A stretch of DNA of 64,000 bases from Eubacterium sp. (GCA_017619835.1 JAFZRN010000019.1:1-64000), one strand, 5' to 3'; shown: positions 34,712 through 44,036, counted from the first letter of the stretch. Program-made: numbers and translations. The notes: generated by a model from the sequence alone, not told the origin.

Positions 34712-36925
34712 TTACCTTCCCATCTTTTTAATCTGCTCTGCAGCCTGTTTCTTCATATCGATATTTCGCTTCTCGTAGTTTGCCATGGTTTCCTGGCGCT
34801 CTCGGTCATTCTTCGGGCCATCAAGATGCGAATTATACTCTTCTACAAATTTCAGCATCTTCTTAGCATAATCAATATGCTTCTGTTCATATTTATTCTT
34901 ACCCCTAAGCTCATCCAGGGATTTCACACCTTTTTCTTTCATCTTGTACTCAAGATATGCATCGGCTTTTTCCATAATGCTTTGGAAATTTGTGCTTGAA
35001 GCCTTTAAAACAGGTCTTGCATCCATTTCCGTGAGCATGGCCTTTTTATCATATTCCTCACTCTTGGACAGCTTTGTGTGAAATGCCTTCGCCTGTTCAA
35101 CTGCTCCGAGAAGGTCTCTGAACTTTTCTGACATACCACGGGCTTTTGTGACCAGCCCTTCTTTATTTTTTATATCGTAGACAACAAGTCTGCGTAATGT
35201 ATCCTCAACGCCTCCTACGGTTCCTTTTCTCTCCGTAGCACTTATGGCCTTAAGTTTTGGATCTATCTCTTCTTCAAGAGGAGTAAATCCAAGTCCCGAC
35301 ATTCTGGCTTCCTTAACTCCGTCTGAAATGAATTTACTAACGGAAGCAAAAACATTCCTTGCATTTTTAGGTGGTTTCAGATCAGCAAGGTTAATCTTAT
35401 TAAAGCTCTTATCATCAACGACTTTGATCATTTTTGCTTCAATATACTCTTTGATCTGAGTCAGTCTTTCAGCTGATTTATTAAGTTCATCCTCTGTAAG
35501 GCCTCTTCCTCTCAGAGAAAATTTAAGCATTTCAGGTGTAAGGGTGTTCAGCTTATCGGCCATACTCTTACTTACAACACGAAGCTTCAGAATATCGTCA
35601 GGTTTAATATCTCTCGTTCCGAAGGAGCTGTCATTATCAATTCCCTGAAGTCCTATGACATTCCCTTCCTTATCCACCTGATACATCAGATTTCCCGGAT
35701 GCCGGTCAACATTAAGACATAGGAAATCGATGACCTGAAGATCCGCTATCTGTTTCAGCAGCTGATTCATCTTTTTGAAAGGTTTGTCGCCGACATGCTT
35801 GAAAAGCTCCGGATGCTCATCGAGATCCAGTCCCTTTCCGAAGTCCATGAATGTTCCTTCGACAACATTTCCGTTATCATCTATATAGTTCATGCTGTCA
35901 GATCTTGCGACAAGTTTTGAAGCTCCGAGGAGACCTGCCACCGCACTCATACAGGAATTACGGTGATCTACTCTATCACCCTCTTTAAGCTCCAGATTCC
36001 AGTTGGATATCTCCGCACCAACATTTTCACTCAGCTTATTCATTCCGTCCGTAAGCTTTTTCATGGTAGCTTTTGAGATCTTTTTTACATCCAGTTCAAG
36101 CTTTTCTTCAAGAAATTCCTCCAGGGCAGCAGATGACATATCACCTCGATAATGATTATAAAGGTATTTTCTCAAATGACCGATCAGATAATCATCGGAT
36201 GCTTTATCTGTTATAGGTTCATTATTTCTTTTTGTAATATTGTTGTTGATAAGAAATGCTTTGTAGCTGCTCAGTATTTTTTTTACTTCCTTTTTTCCCT
36301 CGGGAGAAGATTTTTCAGCAGCTTCCTCAAGCATCTTGTTAAAATCGGATTTTACCGTATTATAGTTCGCCTTGGTGAATACGCCTTTCCTCTTCTCTCC
36401 ACGGGAACCCCGTACAGTCATCGGTATACGGGAAGACTGCATATTACCGAGCTTTGTAAGGGTCTCTCCTCTCAGATCTATGGTTCTTGTCCTTGCCTTC
36501 TCCTGAATCTCGGGAAGGGTCAGCTTAGTCTCGGGATCATATTCAGATATAGCATCAAAATCTTTAGACATGATACCCTGAAGCTTATTGACAACTCCGG
36601 GAATACCATGTACAAGGCTCTTTTTTTCCTGCTGCATCATAGCAAGAAAAGCCTCCCCGGCTTTTCCTGCCTTAACCATAAGACCGAGAAGCTTTTCTTT
36701 TGCTTCCTTTGTGAGCTCCGGAGCAAGACCCATCGGATTATCCTTAGTCCTCTCTCCTGTACCGGAGAGCTTTTCCATTTCCTTATCCATCTCGGCAAAA
36801 GCTTTTTTATAATTCTGATATATATCGTTACCTGTAAGCTCGGCTCCGTTCTCAGCCTCCATTTTCTTTAGCTCTTCAAGGAGCTGAATTCTTTCTTTTC
36901 TTGTAGGAAATTTATATCCTGGCAT
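34712..36925 (-). CDS. kinase-like fold protein with DRHxGN and DND motifs
   Basis: This 737-residue protein has a central domain that reads like a protein- or lipid-kinase fold. A basic glycine-rich stretch (residues 166-186, MTVRGSRGEKRKGVF) could be the nucleotide loop. FMDFGKGLDL (about 359-368) fits the hinge region. LNVDRHPGNLMY (Asp407, Asn412) followed by GIDNDSSFG (Asp430, Asp432) matches the catalytic and metal loops of PI3/PI4-kinase-like, HipA and Fam20-type kinases. Long helical arms flank it on both sides. It begins MPGYKFPTRK, not MKEV, and has no membrane helix. It is the first full-length gene after the 37.1-kb promoter, upstream of the calpain-like gene. Protein or lipid substrate cannot be decided. 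Confidence 0.65.
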   Translation of the reverse strand: MPGYKFPTRKERIQLLEELKKMEAENGAELTGNDIYQNYKKAFAEMDKEMEKLSGTGERTKDNPMGLAPELTKEAKEKLLGLMVKAGKAGEAFLAMMQQEKKSLVHGIPGVVNKLQGIMSKDFDAISEYDPETKLTLPEIQEKARTRTIDLRGETLTKLGNMQSSRIPMTVRGSRGEKRKGVFTKANYNTVKSDFNKMLEEAAEKSSPEGKKEVKKILSSYKAFLINNNITKRNNEPITDKASDDYLIGHLRKYLYNHYRGDMSSAALEEFLEEKLELDVKKISKATMKKLTDGMNKLSENVGAEISNWNLELKEGDRVDHRNSCMSAVAGLLGASKLVARSDSMNYIDDNGNVVEGTFMDFGKGLDLDEHPELFKHVGDKPFKKMNQLLKQIADLQVIDFLCLNVDRHPGNLMYQVDKEGNVIGLQGIDNDSSFGTRDIKPDDILKLRVVSKSMADKLNTLTPEMLKFSLRGRGLTEDELNKSAERLTQIKEYIEAKMIKVVDDKSFNKINLADLKPPKNARNVFASVSKFISDGVKEARMSGLGFTPLEEEIDPKLKAISATERKGTVGGVEDTLRRLVVYDIKNKEGLVTKARGMSEKFRDLLGAVEQAKAFHTKLSKSEEYDKKAMLTEMDARPVLKASSTNFQSIMEKADAYLEYKMKEKGVKSLDELRGKNKYEQKHIDYAKKMLKFVEEYNSHLDGPKNDRERQETMANYEKRNIDMKKQAAEQIKKMGR

Positions 36926-36928
36926 ATC

Positions 36929-37012
36929 TTATCTCCTCTTATCATTTCCGGCATTATTCATAAGAGTAATAGCCATATCCGTAGTCACTTCATCAGCCAT
37001 CATTTTTATCAT
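36929..37012 (-). CDS. possible 27-residue ORF at the head of the 37.1-kb operon
   Basis: An ATG at 37012 opens a 27-codon frame ending 3 bases before the kinase-like gene. Its ribosome site is weak. A good AAAGGAG lies farther up, before an ATG in another frame (37035) that ends after four codons, MKSY. This may be a leader, a decayed gene or chance. The open frame upstream to 37282 is not used, because it crosses the terminator and the -10 box. Confidence 0.3.
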   Translation of the reverse strand: MIKMMADEVTTDMAITLMNNAGNDKRR

Positions 37013-37088
37013 TTCATTTTCTAATAGCTCTTCATTATAATGCTCCTTTCTTTCTGGACGAGCATGTCCATTACACAAATCTGTTCCC

Positions 37089-37123
37089 ATTATATCCGAC
37101 AAATAATAACAAAAGCGCAACAA
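37089..37123 (-). promoter_or_regulatory. 35-bp regulon promoter element, copy at 37.1 kb
   Basis: On the minus strand: TTGTTGCGCTTTTGTT, 13 bases, TATAAT. It follows directly on the T-run of the terminator ending the papain-like gene and starts the kinase/calpain operon. Confidence 0.85.
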
Positions 37124-37162
37124 AAAAAGATGACAAAAAAGTATACCATTTTTTGTCATCTT
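37122..37162 (-). terminator. terminator after the papain-like gene
   Basis: On the minus strand AAGATGACAAAAAA pairs perfectly with TTTTTTGTCATCTT across an 8-base loop and is followed by a run of T that touches the next promoter element. Confidence 0.85.
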
Positions 37163-37169
37163 AGAAATT

Positions 37170-40100
37170 TTATAATTGAGGGGATGTAGCCGGCTGAGTC
37201 GGTTTTTGCCTGTTCTGAGGCTGGTTCTTCTGCACGGTCTGAGTCTGGGCAACCGGAGGAAGAATAGTTCTGTAGTTAACAAGACCGTCGCATTCTCCTA
37301 CGAGAAGTGCTTTTTTCTGATCATCGGGCACTTCCTTCATGAATCTCTTGAATTCCGGACTTGCCAGTACCTTTTCAGTCTCCTTAATATATTTTCTTCT
37401 GTCGGCTTCCTTTTCAAATGTTTTCTCGCCGTCCAGGAATCCAACATAATCAAATTTCGTACGCATTGCTATTATTGCAGCGTAGTCTCTTTCGGTTCCT
37501 TTCCCTTCCAGCAGTCGATGCTTGGTTTCAGCCAGAGCACATCTTACCGGTTCCTTTTTATAACCGAACATCTCCGGACTTACGTACTTCGCACTGGAAG
37601 GTTTATTCTCCACACCGCGTGAGACATTGATCTGTCTGCAATAATCCTCGAATTCCTTCCTTGGCATGGTCTCCTTAAGGAACATCATGCAGAGTCCCCA
37701 CTTTGTCCTGTCGGCACCACGGGCATTCATCTTATCGCTGATATATTCCTTAACATTGTTCACACACTGCATAACCTCCTGTGAGGAAGCATTCTGTGTT
37801 GCACTGATATATCTGATTGATTCAAGAGTAGAATCAAATTCCCTGTCATTTTTACCCGCACCGGCTTCTTCAAAACGAGCGGCCAGGAATTTACAACGCT
37901 TCTGGGTAAGCTTACGATGGGATGAGATATCATAATCCCTTTCGCTTTTAACAAGCTTGATCGAGCTGATCAGACTGCTCTTGAGCTTCTTTGTATCTCG
38001 GAGCTTAGCAAGCTTGACATCATTACCGTTTGCTATCATCTGATTAAAGGCTTTATCTGTCTTTACCTTTTCGGTAAGATCACTGAGCTCCCTGGTAGTC
38101 GTCTGAGGGTTCTTATCACCCTTCATCATCTTTCTGGCCTGGATCTCCGAAAGTGCAACTATCTCAGCAAGCATATCCTTTCTTTGATCGGGAGAAAGTG
38201 TTCCGGGACCGCCATCGGGATTAAGAGCCCTCCAGCGCATATCCATCATCAGCTTGGTATCCTTTATAGATCCAAGTGTCTGGGATCGTCTTAAACCTCC
38301 CAGTTCAAACACTTCAATGGTATCATTGATAAATGCCTTCGTAAACTGAGCCGGATTGGCAGTGAAATTCTGATTAAAGGTATCCTTTATACCGGAATAT
38401 TCTCTGGAGAGATAAGGATCAGCAGTGATTATATCCCATAGCTTTGTGACATCCTCGCGTAAAAATGTATCCAGGAACTGCCCCTTATAATTATGTGCGA
38501 TCGCATCATCAACTTTTTTGTCCAGATTTCTGAGAGTAGCCACGAAATTGTTAGGGAGTCCCTGCATCTTCTGCTGAAGCCCGAGATTATTAACAAGATC
38601 ATCAGAAAGTGATATCGAATAACCAATGGGATCATTCATAAAAGCCGCATCAAGATCATTTCGCAGATTAGGATCATTAAATCTAGAACTGATATTCTGA
38701 TCATTTAATATATAATCTCTGACCCTTACATAATCCTCTTGCAGAAACTGAACAGCCTGTTCATATGGATATCCATTTTTACGGGCCTGAACGGCTTTTC
38801 TCTTAAAACGTCTTATGGACGGTGCAAGATCAGGATTGATCTGATACTGTCCATTCTGACGATTCCTGCTTAGTGTGGGATCCTTCAGATAATAAACTTT
38901 ATTCGGATAATATGAATCATAACTGCCCATACGGTAAGATGAATTTTTCTGGCTTTTAGAGGTAACCGTTTTCCCTGGCAGGACATTCAGATCCATAACA
39001 ACCGGTATATTCAGGCCCTTACCCTCTATCTGACCTGCAGTCGGTTTTCCGTAAGCTGAATAATCTTTATTTTCAGTCAGGATTTTTATCTCCAGATTGC
39101 CATCTTCATCCGCATCTATATAATCCTTCTCATCCTGTCTTCCTGATATATGCTGTATATTTCTCTTATCATATTCAGGAACTTTAATATCAGACAGCCA
39201 TGTCATTCCAAAACCTGTCGGGAAAATAGTTTTTTTAGTCGGAGGATCAGTCGATTTATCTATAACCTCCTTTTCCTCCATGGCATCCTTGACAAAGTCC
39301 TCAATCTTAATATATCTGGTACGTTCTTCGGCAGTTGCCTGAAGCGTATCCTCACAACGGATCCTTGATCCATCTTCGGATATACCGGTAATAGTCATAT
39401 AATGTCCGTTTTTTGTGACCGCAACAGGAGAATGGTCCTCTGTTAATGCTCTTGTTACAGATTTTTTAAAAAGCGTAACTGACTGCTCTATATACTTTTC
39501 CTTGATCGCTTTTGCTTCCTCGGCAGTCGGATTCTTTCCGTCTACCTGGATGTCAGACATGAATATAGGCACTGCCTCTATGGTTTTCATAGAGGTATTC
39601 GGAAGCACCTGTGTCAGAAGGTCTGCATTTTCGGGAATATTATTGATCTCATCGGAATTCATTCGCTGATTGGCTGCGGCTATCTCGCCCTGAGCATTCA
39701 GTTTTTGCTGATCCGTAAGATTTTGCTTTGTCTGATCCGGTCTCCATCCACGTATGATATCCTGAGACAGATCAACGCCACGACTTTTAAGAAGTAATGA
39801 ATATGCAACTGACCAGCATCCATTCCCACTGGTCTGAATTCCCGGACTCTTTATGTCGGCATAACCAAGATAACCATTCTGATTTGACGGCGTCTGGGTT
39901 TCCGGCTGTCTGCCCTCTGCTATATCTGCATATGCTTTATTCCTAAGACGGTCTATCTCTGTTGAAGCCTCTATACGGGCCTGCATATAGACTTTTTCGT
40001 TCTCAGTCATCTTGTCCTGATTCTGTTGATAAAAAGACATAAGTGTAGCCAGATCACCATTACTGATAATCTCCGGAGTAAGTCCTGTCAGCTTCGGAGA

Positions 40101-40223
40101 ATAACCAATGATCACATCTTCAGGCTGATTGGTCTGGGGATTCACAACCTGCTGAGTTATTGCCTCATATTCTATAAAAGGATGATTCTTGTCTACCTTG
40201 AAATCTTTTCCAATAGGTGGCAT
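37170..40223 (-). CDS. large protein with papain-like cysteine peptidase domain
   Basis: This 1017-residue protein carries an N-terminal papain-fold domain. SGNGCWSVAYSLLLKSRG holds Cys136, followed by NGHYMTITGIS with His274 and RCEDTLQ with Asp292, in the order and spacing of C39/C1-like cysteine peptidases. It could be a protease, amidase or acyltransferase of that fold. From about residue 750 it has a helical segment with EYISDKMNARGADR and ETMPRKEFEDYCRQIN-VSRG. This aligns with the 823-residue protein at 44037-46508 (SYIGDKM, DIMPEKDFRNL, INAKRG). The C-terminus is Pro/Gln-rich. The N-terminus is MPPIGKDF, not MKEV, and no signal peptide is seen. A perfect terminator follows. Secretion is inferred only from context. 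Confidence 0.72.
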   Translation of the reverse strand: MPPIGKDFKVDKNHPFIEYEAITQQVVNPQTNQPEDVIIGYSPKLTGLTPEIISNGDLATLMSFYQQNQDKMTENEKVYMQARIEASTEIDRLRNKAYADIAEGRQPETQTPSNQNGYLGYADIKSPGIQTSGNGCWSVAYSLLLKSRGVDLSQDIIRGWRPDQTKQNLTDQQKLNAQGEIAAANQRMNSDEINNIPENADLLTQVLPNTSMKTIEAVPIFMSDIQVDGKNPTAEEAKAIKEKYIEQSVTLFKKSVTRALTEDHSPVAVTKNGHYMTITGISEDGSRIRCEDTLQATAEERTRYIKIEDFVKDAMEEKEVIDKSTDPPTKKTIFPTGFGMTWLSDIKVPEYDKRNIQHISGRQDEKDYIDADEDGNLEIKILTENKDYSAYGKPTAGQIEGKGLNIPVVMDLNVLPGKTVTSKSQKNSSYRMGSYDSYYPNKVYYLKDPTLSRNRQNGQYQINPDLAPSIRRFKRKAVQARKNGYPYEQAVQFLQEDYVRVRDYILNDQNISSRFNDPNLRNDLDAAFMNDPIGYSISLSDDLVNNLGLQQKMQGLPNNFVATLRNLDKKVDDAIAHNYKGQFLDTFLREDVTKLWDIITADPYLSREYSGIKDTFNQNFTANPAQFTKAFINDTIEVFELGGLRRSQTLGSIKDTKLMMDMRWRALNPDGGPGTLSPDQRKDMLAEIVALSEIQARKMMKGDKNPQTTTRELSDLTEKVKTDKAFNQMIANGNDVKLAKLRDTKKLKSSLISSIKLVKSERDYDISSHRKLTQKRCKFLAARFEEAGAGKNDREFDSTLESIRYISATQNASSQEVMQCVNNVKEYISDKMNARGADRTKWGLCMMFLKETMPRKEFEDYCRQINVSRGVENKPSSAKYVSPEMFGYKKEPVRCALAETKHRLLEGKGTERDYAAIIAMRTKFDYVGFLDGEKTFEKEADRRKYIKETEKVLASPEFKRFMKEVPDDQKKALLVGECDGLVNYRTILPPVAQTQTVQKNQPQNRQKPTQPATSPQL

Positions 40224-40257
40224 ATTACTACCTCCTGTCGTACCGGAATGAAAAACA

Positions 40258-42285
40258 TCAGTATTCCGGTGTGGTTATATCGATATATACTAAATCCTTG
40301 CCTGTAATCGTAGCTGTTTTTTCATTTACCAAGGTTCCGTTATAATCCACAGTATTGCTTATGTACTGTTTTCCTCGTTCATGATCAAAGTAAACCGAAA
40401 CCTCACTTTCTCTGATCCCGAATAATCCTATCGTAACTCGTCCATCCGAATCTTTAGAATAATTATTCGGACTTGATTTACTCAGATAACTTGAAGTATT
40501 GGGATTAAGATCCAGAGGATCTTTACGGTTGTATCCGAGTATAATCTTTCCTTTGGCACGGTTCTCTATCTTACTTCCTTTATCAACTATTCCATATGTA
40601 AGTACAAGATTTCCGTAATTGATCAGTGTTCCTCCACCTGTCAGGCTTAAAGGAGCGTTAGTCTGATCATAAGGATTATCAGGTTTTGTTGAGCCATTAC
40701 AAAAGCCGTATATACTTCCACCTTCCATAATGACCACATTTCCACCCTGGCAGTCTATAGTTCCCTGCCCATCACAAATCTTTGTATAAGGGAATATGGT
40801 TCCGCCTTTCTTAATTAGAAGAGTACCGCCATCTTTGATAACTATTTTTCCGTTATTTATCAGCTTACAGGATACTGTGACAGTTCCTTCTATGGTTAAT
40901 GTTTCTCCCTTAGGGATAATGATTCCTTCAGACTGTGCTGCTTTATCTTTACCATCATCACTTGGTTTCATAAATGCTTCATTTGAGATGGGATACAGCT
41001 TTCCGGCGGGAATTGTACGTGTAGTAATAGAGGTAAAAAGATGCGGTGTTCCGACAAATGGTCTGTAAACGCAATATGAATTATATCTTTGCATCGGTCC
41101 AAAAGGGCGACCATCTGAATTCATGAAATATGCCGATTTCGTTCCAATGGCTACATAAGGATAAGTCTGATTTCCAAGTACTGCAAAGAAAGCAGAATCC
41201 GTTTCACCGGTAAAGACATTAGCATAAAAATCTTCGTCACTGACATCATTTCTATAGTCATCATTATATGCCATAATGTATGCCATGTTACCATATAAAA
41301 TGAGATGAAACCAGTCTTTATCACTCATAGGGTCACCATTCTTATAATTTCCCTTTCTTGCGTATAAAGTCGGTTCCGGTCCGTCTCCGGTGGTATGATA
41401 CGCAGCTGAATATAGATAGAATTCCGAACTGTCAGGCTGATATACCATTGCCTCTTCCGTCGTCATCTGCTTTTTAGGAAAACACATTTTGATGGCCTGC
41501 CTCGCAGTACTGTCTCCCCACTGTTTAACCATAACCCAGGGAACTCCCATAGAATCTCCCTTCGTGAAGAATCTCAGGCTGTTAAAATCTTCTTCTGATA
41601 TGGCATTTTTCACGCCTCGATTATCCGACTTAATCAGAAGACTCTCTTCGCAGTTTATGAAATATGCAGCACTATGCTCTTCCGTACCAATACTGGTTGA
41701 TAAACAGCTGCCAAATCCTTCAGGACACGTTGTAGATTCTACATTAACAGATGTAGAATTAAAATCTGACTTATAATCATTCACTCTGTCTGTTTTGGTT
41801 GGAAGAAAATAATGGCTTTTATCGGCATAAGATGAAAGAAACTGATACTTGGTCTTTCCTTCCCCGGGTGTGATATAAAATTTTTTTGCAGAAGCAGCAT
41901 CGGTAGTTGCACCTGGAAGTTCATCAATAGAATTTCCTATAAAGGATAAGTATTTATTATTTTTTTTACTATAAAACTTGTACATGCAGAACATAACCGG
42001 ATGATATTTATTATCGCCAAATATAGACCTGACATTATTACCGTCAAACCTCTTCCATTCCCAGAATTCTACCCTTCCGGTGTCAGGAGCAAGGATGTTA
42101 CTTTCATCCGTTTTTTCCTCCCCCTCTATTTCAGCAGCAGCTTCAGTAGATGCTTCTTCAGCATATACTGCCTTCCCGGGAAATGAGGGAAAAGCTGCGA
42201 GGCATATAAGACCGGCAGTTATCATTGCAATAATTCTGCATCTGATCCTCTTTTGATTTTTAATTTTTTCATTTACTCTTTTCAT
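40258..42285 (-). CDS. secreted protein with beta-helix-like C-terminal half
   Basis: This protein of about 675 residues has a clear signal peptide: a basic start, IIAMITAGLICLAAF, then FPSFPGKAVYAEE with a likely AxA-type cleavage site. A Glu/Ala-rich spacer follows. The N-terminal half (about 70-400) is Tyr-rich and unrecognised. The C-terminal half has short strand repeats (LINNGKIVIKDGGTLLIKKG, GTIDCQGGNVVIMEGGSIYG, GTLINYGNLVLTYG) typical of right-handed beta-helix surface proteins. ATG at 42285 has GAGG at good distance and is preferred to 42297. It follows the two membrane paralogues by a few bases and is probably transcribed from the element at 43218-43252. No wall-sorting signal is seen, so it may be released or held by a partner. 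Confidence 0.68.
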   Translation of the reverse strand: MKRVNEKIKNQKRIRCRIIAMITAGLICLAAFPSFPGKAVYAEEASTEAAAEIEGEEKTDESNILAPDTGRVEFWEWKRFDGNNVRSIFGDNKYHPVMFCMYKFYSKKNNKYLSFIGNSIDELPGATTDAASAKKFYITPGEGKTKYQFLSSYADKSHYFLPTKTDRVNDYKSDFNSTSVNVESTTCPEGFGSCLSTSIGTEEHSAAYFINCEESLLIKSDNRGVKNAISEEDFNSLRFFTKGDSMGVPWVMVKQWGDSTARQAIKMCFPKKQMTTEEAMVYQPDSSEFYLYSAAYHTTGDGPEPTLYARKGNYKNGDPMSDKDWFHLILYGNMAYIMAYNDDYRNDVSDEDFYANVFTGETDSAFFAVLGNQTYPYVAIGTKSAYFMNSDGRPFGPMQRYNSYCVYRPFVGTPHLFTSITTRTIPAGKLYPISNEAFMKPSDDGKDKAAQSEGIIIPKGETLTIEGTVTVSCKLINNGKIVIKDGGTLLIKKGGTIFPYTKICDGQGTIDCQGGNVVIMEGGSIYGFCNGSTKPDNPYDQTNAPLSLTGGGTLINYGNLVLTYGIVDKGSKIENRAKGKIILGYNRKDPLDLNPNTSSYLSKSSPNNYSKDSDGRVTIGLFGIRESEVSVYFDHERGKQYISNTVDYNGTLVNEKTATITGKDLVYIDITTPEY

Positions 42286-42308
42286 ATGCAACCTCATTTA
42301 TATAGGCT

Positions 42309-43172
42309 TTATTTATCTACCCTGTTAAATTCCATATGTCCATCTGAATAGAAGCTCACATTATATGTCACAGTAATATTCAGAGACTGGCTTGAAAGTG
42401 TAAGCAATGCTTCCTTCTTATCCTGAGCTGAATCTGCAGTTATAACTGCATCCCCTCTGCTTGCTGACGGTATATCGGAACCGGCAGTTGTTTCTTCCTC
42501 CAGCATTTGTGGAGAAGCCCCTTCCAGTGAATAGAAGAGATATGAAAAACTTCCGTCTTCTTCATCACAATCCAGTATTTCTATGTCACCATTATCAGCA
42601 CTAATGGTCCAGTCACCTCTGCCATTCATAAAGAAAATATTGCCATAGATCATACCTTCTTCATAATAACCATCAGAGCTGTTATCGCGGAGAATAACCG
42701 GATGATCTGTTCCTGAACCTATAATCTCATCTCCTAAGATCAATTCAGGTTCTTTAGAAAAACTGACATCAAATCCTTCCAGAGTTTCTTTTACATATAT
42801 ATGAAAAACTATCTTTACCTTATCAACATTTATGCTTCCAGCTTCTACGGATTTCGTAAAGCTTACATCCACTTTTCCGGGAGATTTGGGAGTAAGGATA
42901 TAGCTTGCCTTTTTTGTCCCGGTCTTACCCTTTGGTTCCACTACAATAAAATCAGGATCATCTGAAGCCGCTGTCCATACAATATCACTCCGGGTCTTAT
43001 CCTTTACTTTTACAAGAAGCGCTCCTTCATCCCATTTCATGCTGACAGGATAATCTGTATCCTTAAATAAATACAGATGGCTTCTATAATTTGCTATACA
43101 GATTATACCGATGATAACGGCTGCCAGAAGAAGAATTGCAGCGATTATTATTATCTTTGTTCTTTTTTTCAT
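42309..43172 (-). CDS. membrane-anchored protein, tandem paralogue 1
   Basis: This 287-residue protein has one N-terminal membrane helix (about 5-27) and an external beta-rich domain. It aligns along its length with the next upstream gene. Shared marks include [DE][ST]DYPVS-like sequence after the helix, PKSPGKVDVSFTKS, GTDHPVILRD and IFFMNGRGDWTI. The repeated helix-plus-Ig-like design suggests an extracellular accessory or adhesin. It is the first gene after the promoter element at 43218-43252. Function unknown. Confidence 0.65.
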   Translation of the reverse strand: MKKRTKIIIIAAILLLAAVIIGIICIANYRSHLYLFKDTDYPVSMKWDEGALLVKVKDKTRSDIVWTAASDDPDFIVVEPKGKTGTKKASYILTPKSPGKVDVSFTKSVEAGSINVDKVKIVFHIYVKETLEGFDVSFSKEPELILGDEIIGSGTDHPVILRDNSSDGYYEEGMIYGNIFFMNGRGDWTISADNGDIEILDCDEEDGSFSYLFYSLEGASPQMLEEETTAGSDIPSASRGDAVITADSAQDKKEALLTLSSQSLNITVTYNVSFYSDGHMEFNRVDK

Positions 43173-43217
43173 CCCAAACCTCTCAAATGTAACACCAATG
43201 ATGTATTATCAGCACTC

Positions 43218-43252
43218 ATACTATCATAGCAAGAGCAACATAAGAGCAACAC
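43218..43252 (-). promoter_or_regulatory. 35-bp regulon promoter element, copy at 43.2 kb
   Basis: On the minus strand: GTGTTGCTCTTATGTT, 13 bases, TAGTAT. Here the half-site repeats nearly perfectly as GTTGCTCTT at an 11-bp period. No terminator precedes it, so this is an internal promoter of the long operon. Confidence 0.75.
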
Positions 43253-43259
43253 CGCCTTA

Positions 43260-44027
43260 TCAGTTCGTAGTTACCCGTGACAGACTTACTGATCCGTCAT
43301 TATTATATGTAACCTTAAGCTTTTCATTCTTCTTAAGAGAAGAACTGGAAAGGATTATCTCACTGTTATTGACCACTGCTCCTTCAGAGGTTCCGTCTCC
43401 GGAAGCGCTTCCTCTTGTTATATTAACGTAATCATTTCCATTATCGCTCTTATAGTCGAAAACCGCAACCCCATCCGGACTGTCAAGTGTCCAGTCGCCT
43501 TTACCGTTTACAAAATAGATATCACCCATAAGCGCCCCCGTATCATTCAGGATTACCGGATGATCCGAACCTTCCGAGATAACTTCCGGACCCTTTACAA
43601 GATAGGGTTCTTCCAGACAGCTTGTGTCAAATGAGTTCCCGCTCGAAGTGATATAAAGAGGAAGATTAATATTCGCGATCTCAACTGCTGTTCCCGATAT
43701 ATTCATGGATTTGACAAAATTAACCCTTGTTGTGCCCGCTGCTTTGGGCATAACAATATATGTATCCTTTGTATCGCGCCCCGAACTCTTCTGGGTAACG
43801 CTCACAATACTTTCATCGGCAATACGGACCTCCCATGGAAGATCCGGAGTCCTGTGGCCATCCAGCTTTATGGTTATTATACCGTTTTTTATCGTATAGC
43901 TTATAGGATATTCGGAATCCGCAAAAAGATCATCATTCTTTCGGGAGCTTCTTATGCCGATCACAATAAGAGCCGCTAAGATACCCAGTAATATAACCAT
44001 TGCTATTATAAAAAATCTTTTCTTCAT
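43260..44027 (-). CDS. membrane-anchored protein, tandem paralogue 2
   Basis: This 255-residue protein has an N-terminal membrane helix (about 5-25) and an external beta-rich domain paralogous to that of the next gene downstream. SEYPISYTIKNG, MPKAAGTTRVNFVKSMN, GSDHPVILND and IYFVNGKGDWTLD align position by position. GAGGATTATC precedes the ATG. It follows the 823-residue modular protein by 9 bp and is separated from its paralogue by 87 bp that hold the 43.2-kb promoter element. Confidence 0.65.
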   Translation of the reverse strand: MKKRFFIIAMVILLGILAALIVIGIRSSRKNDDLFADSEYPISYTIKNGIITIKLDGHRTPDLPWEVRIADESIVSVTQKSSGRDTKDTYIVMPKAAGTTRVNFVKSMNISGTAVEIANINLPLYITSSGNSFDTSCLEEPYLVKGPEVISEGSDHPVILNDTGALMGDIYFVNGKGDWTLDSPDGVAVFDYKSDNGNDYVNITRGSASGDGTSEGAVVNNSEIILSSSSLKKNEKLKVTYNNDGSVSLSRVTTN

Positions 44028-44036
44028 GATAATCCT

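Noticed and set aside
37089-37282. A 117-codon minus-strand frame starting at 37282 ahead of the kinase-like gene
   Set aside because: It would cross the terminator hairpin, the promoter element and its -10 box. Only the short frame near 36929-37012 is kept, at low confidence.
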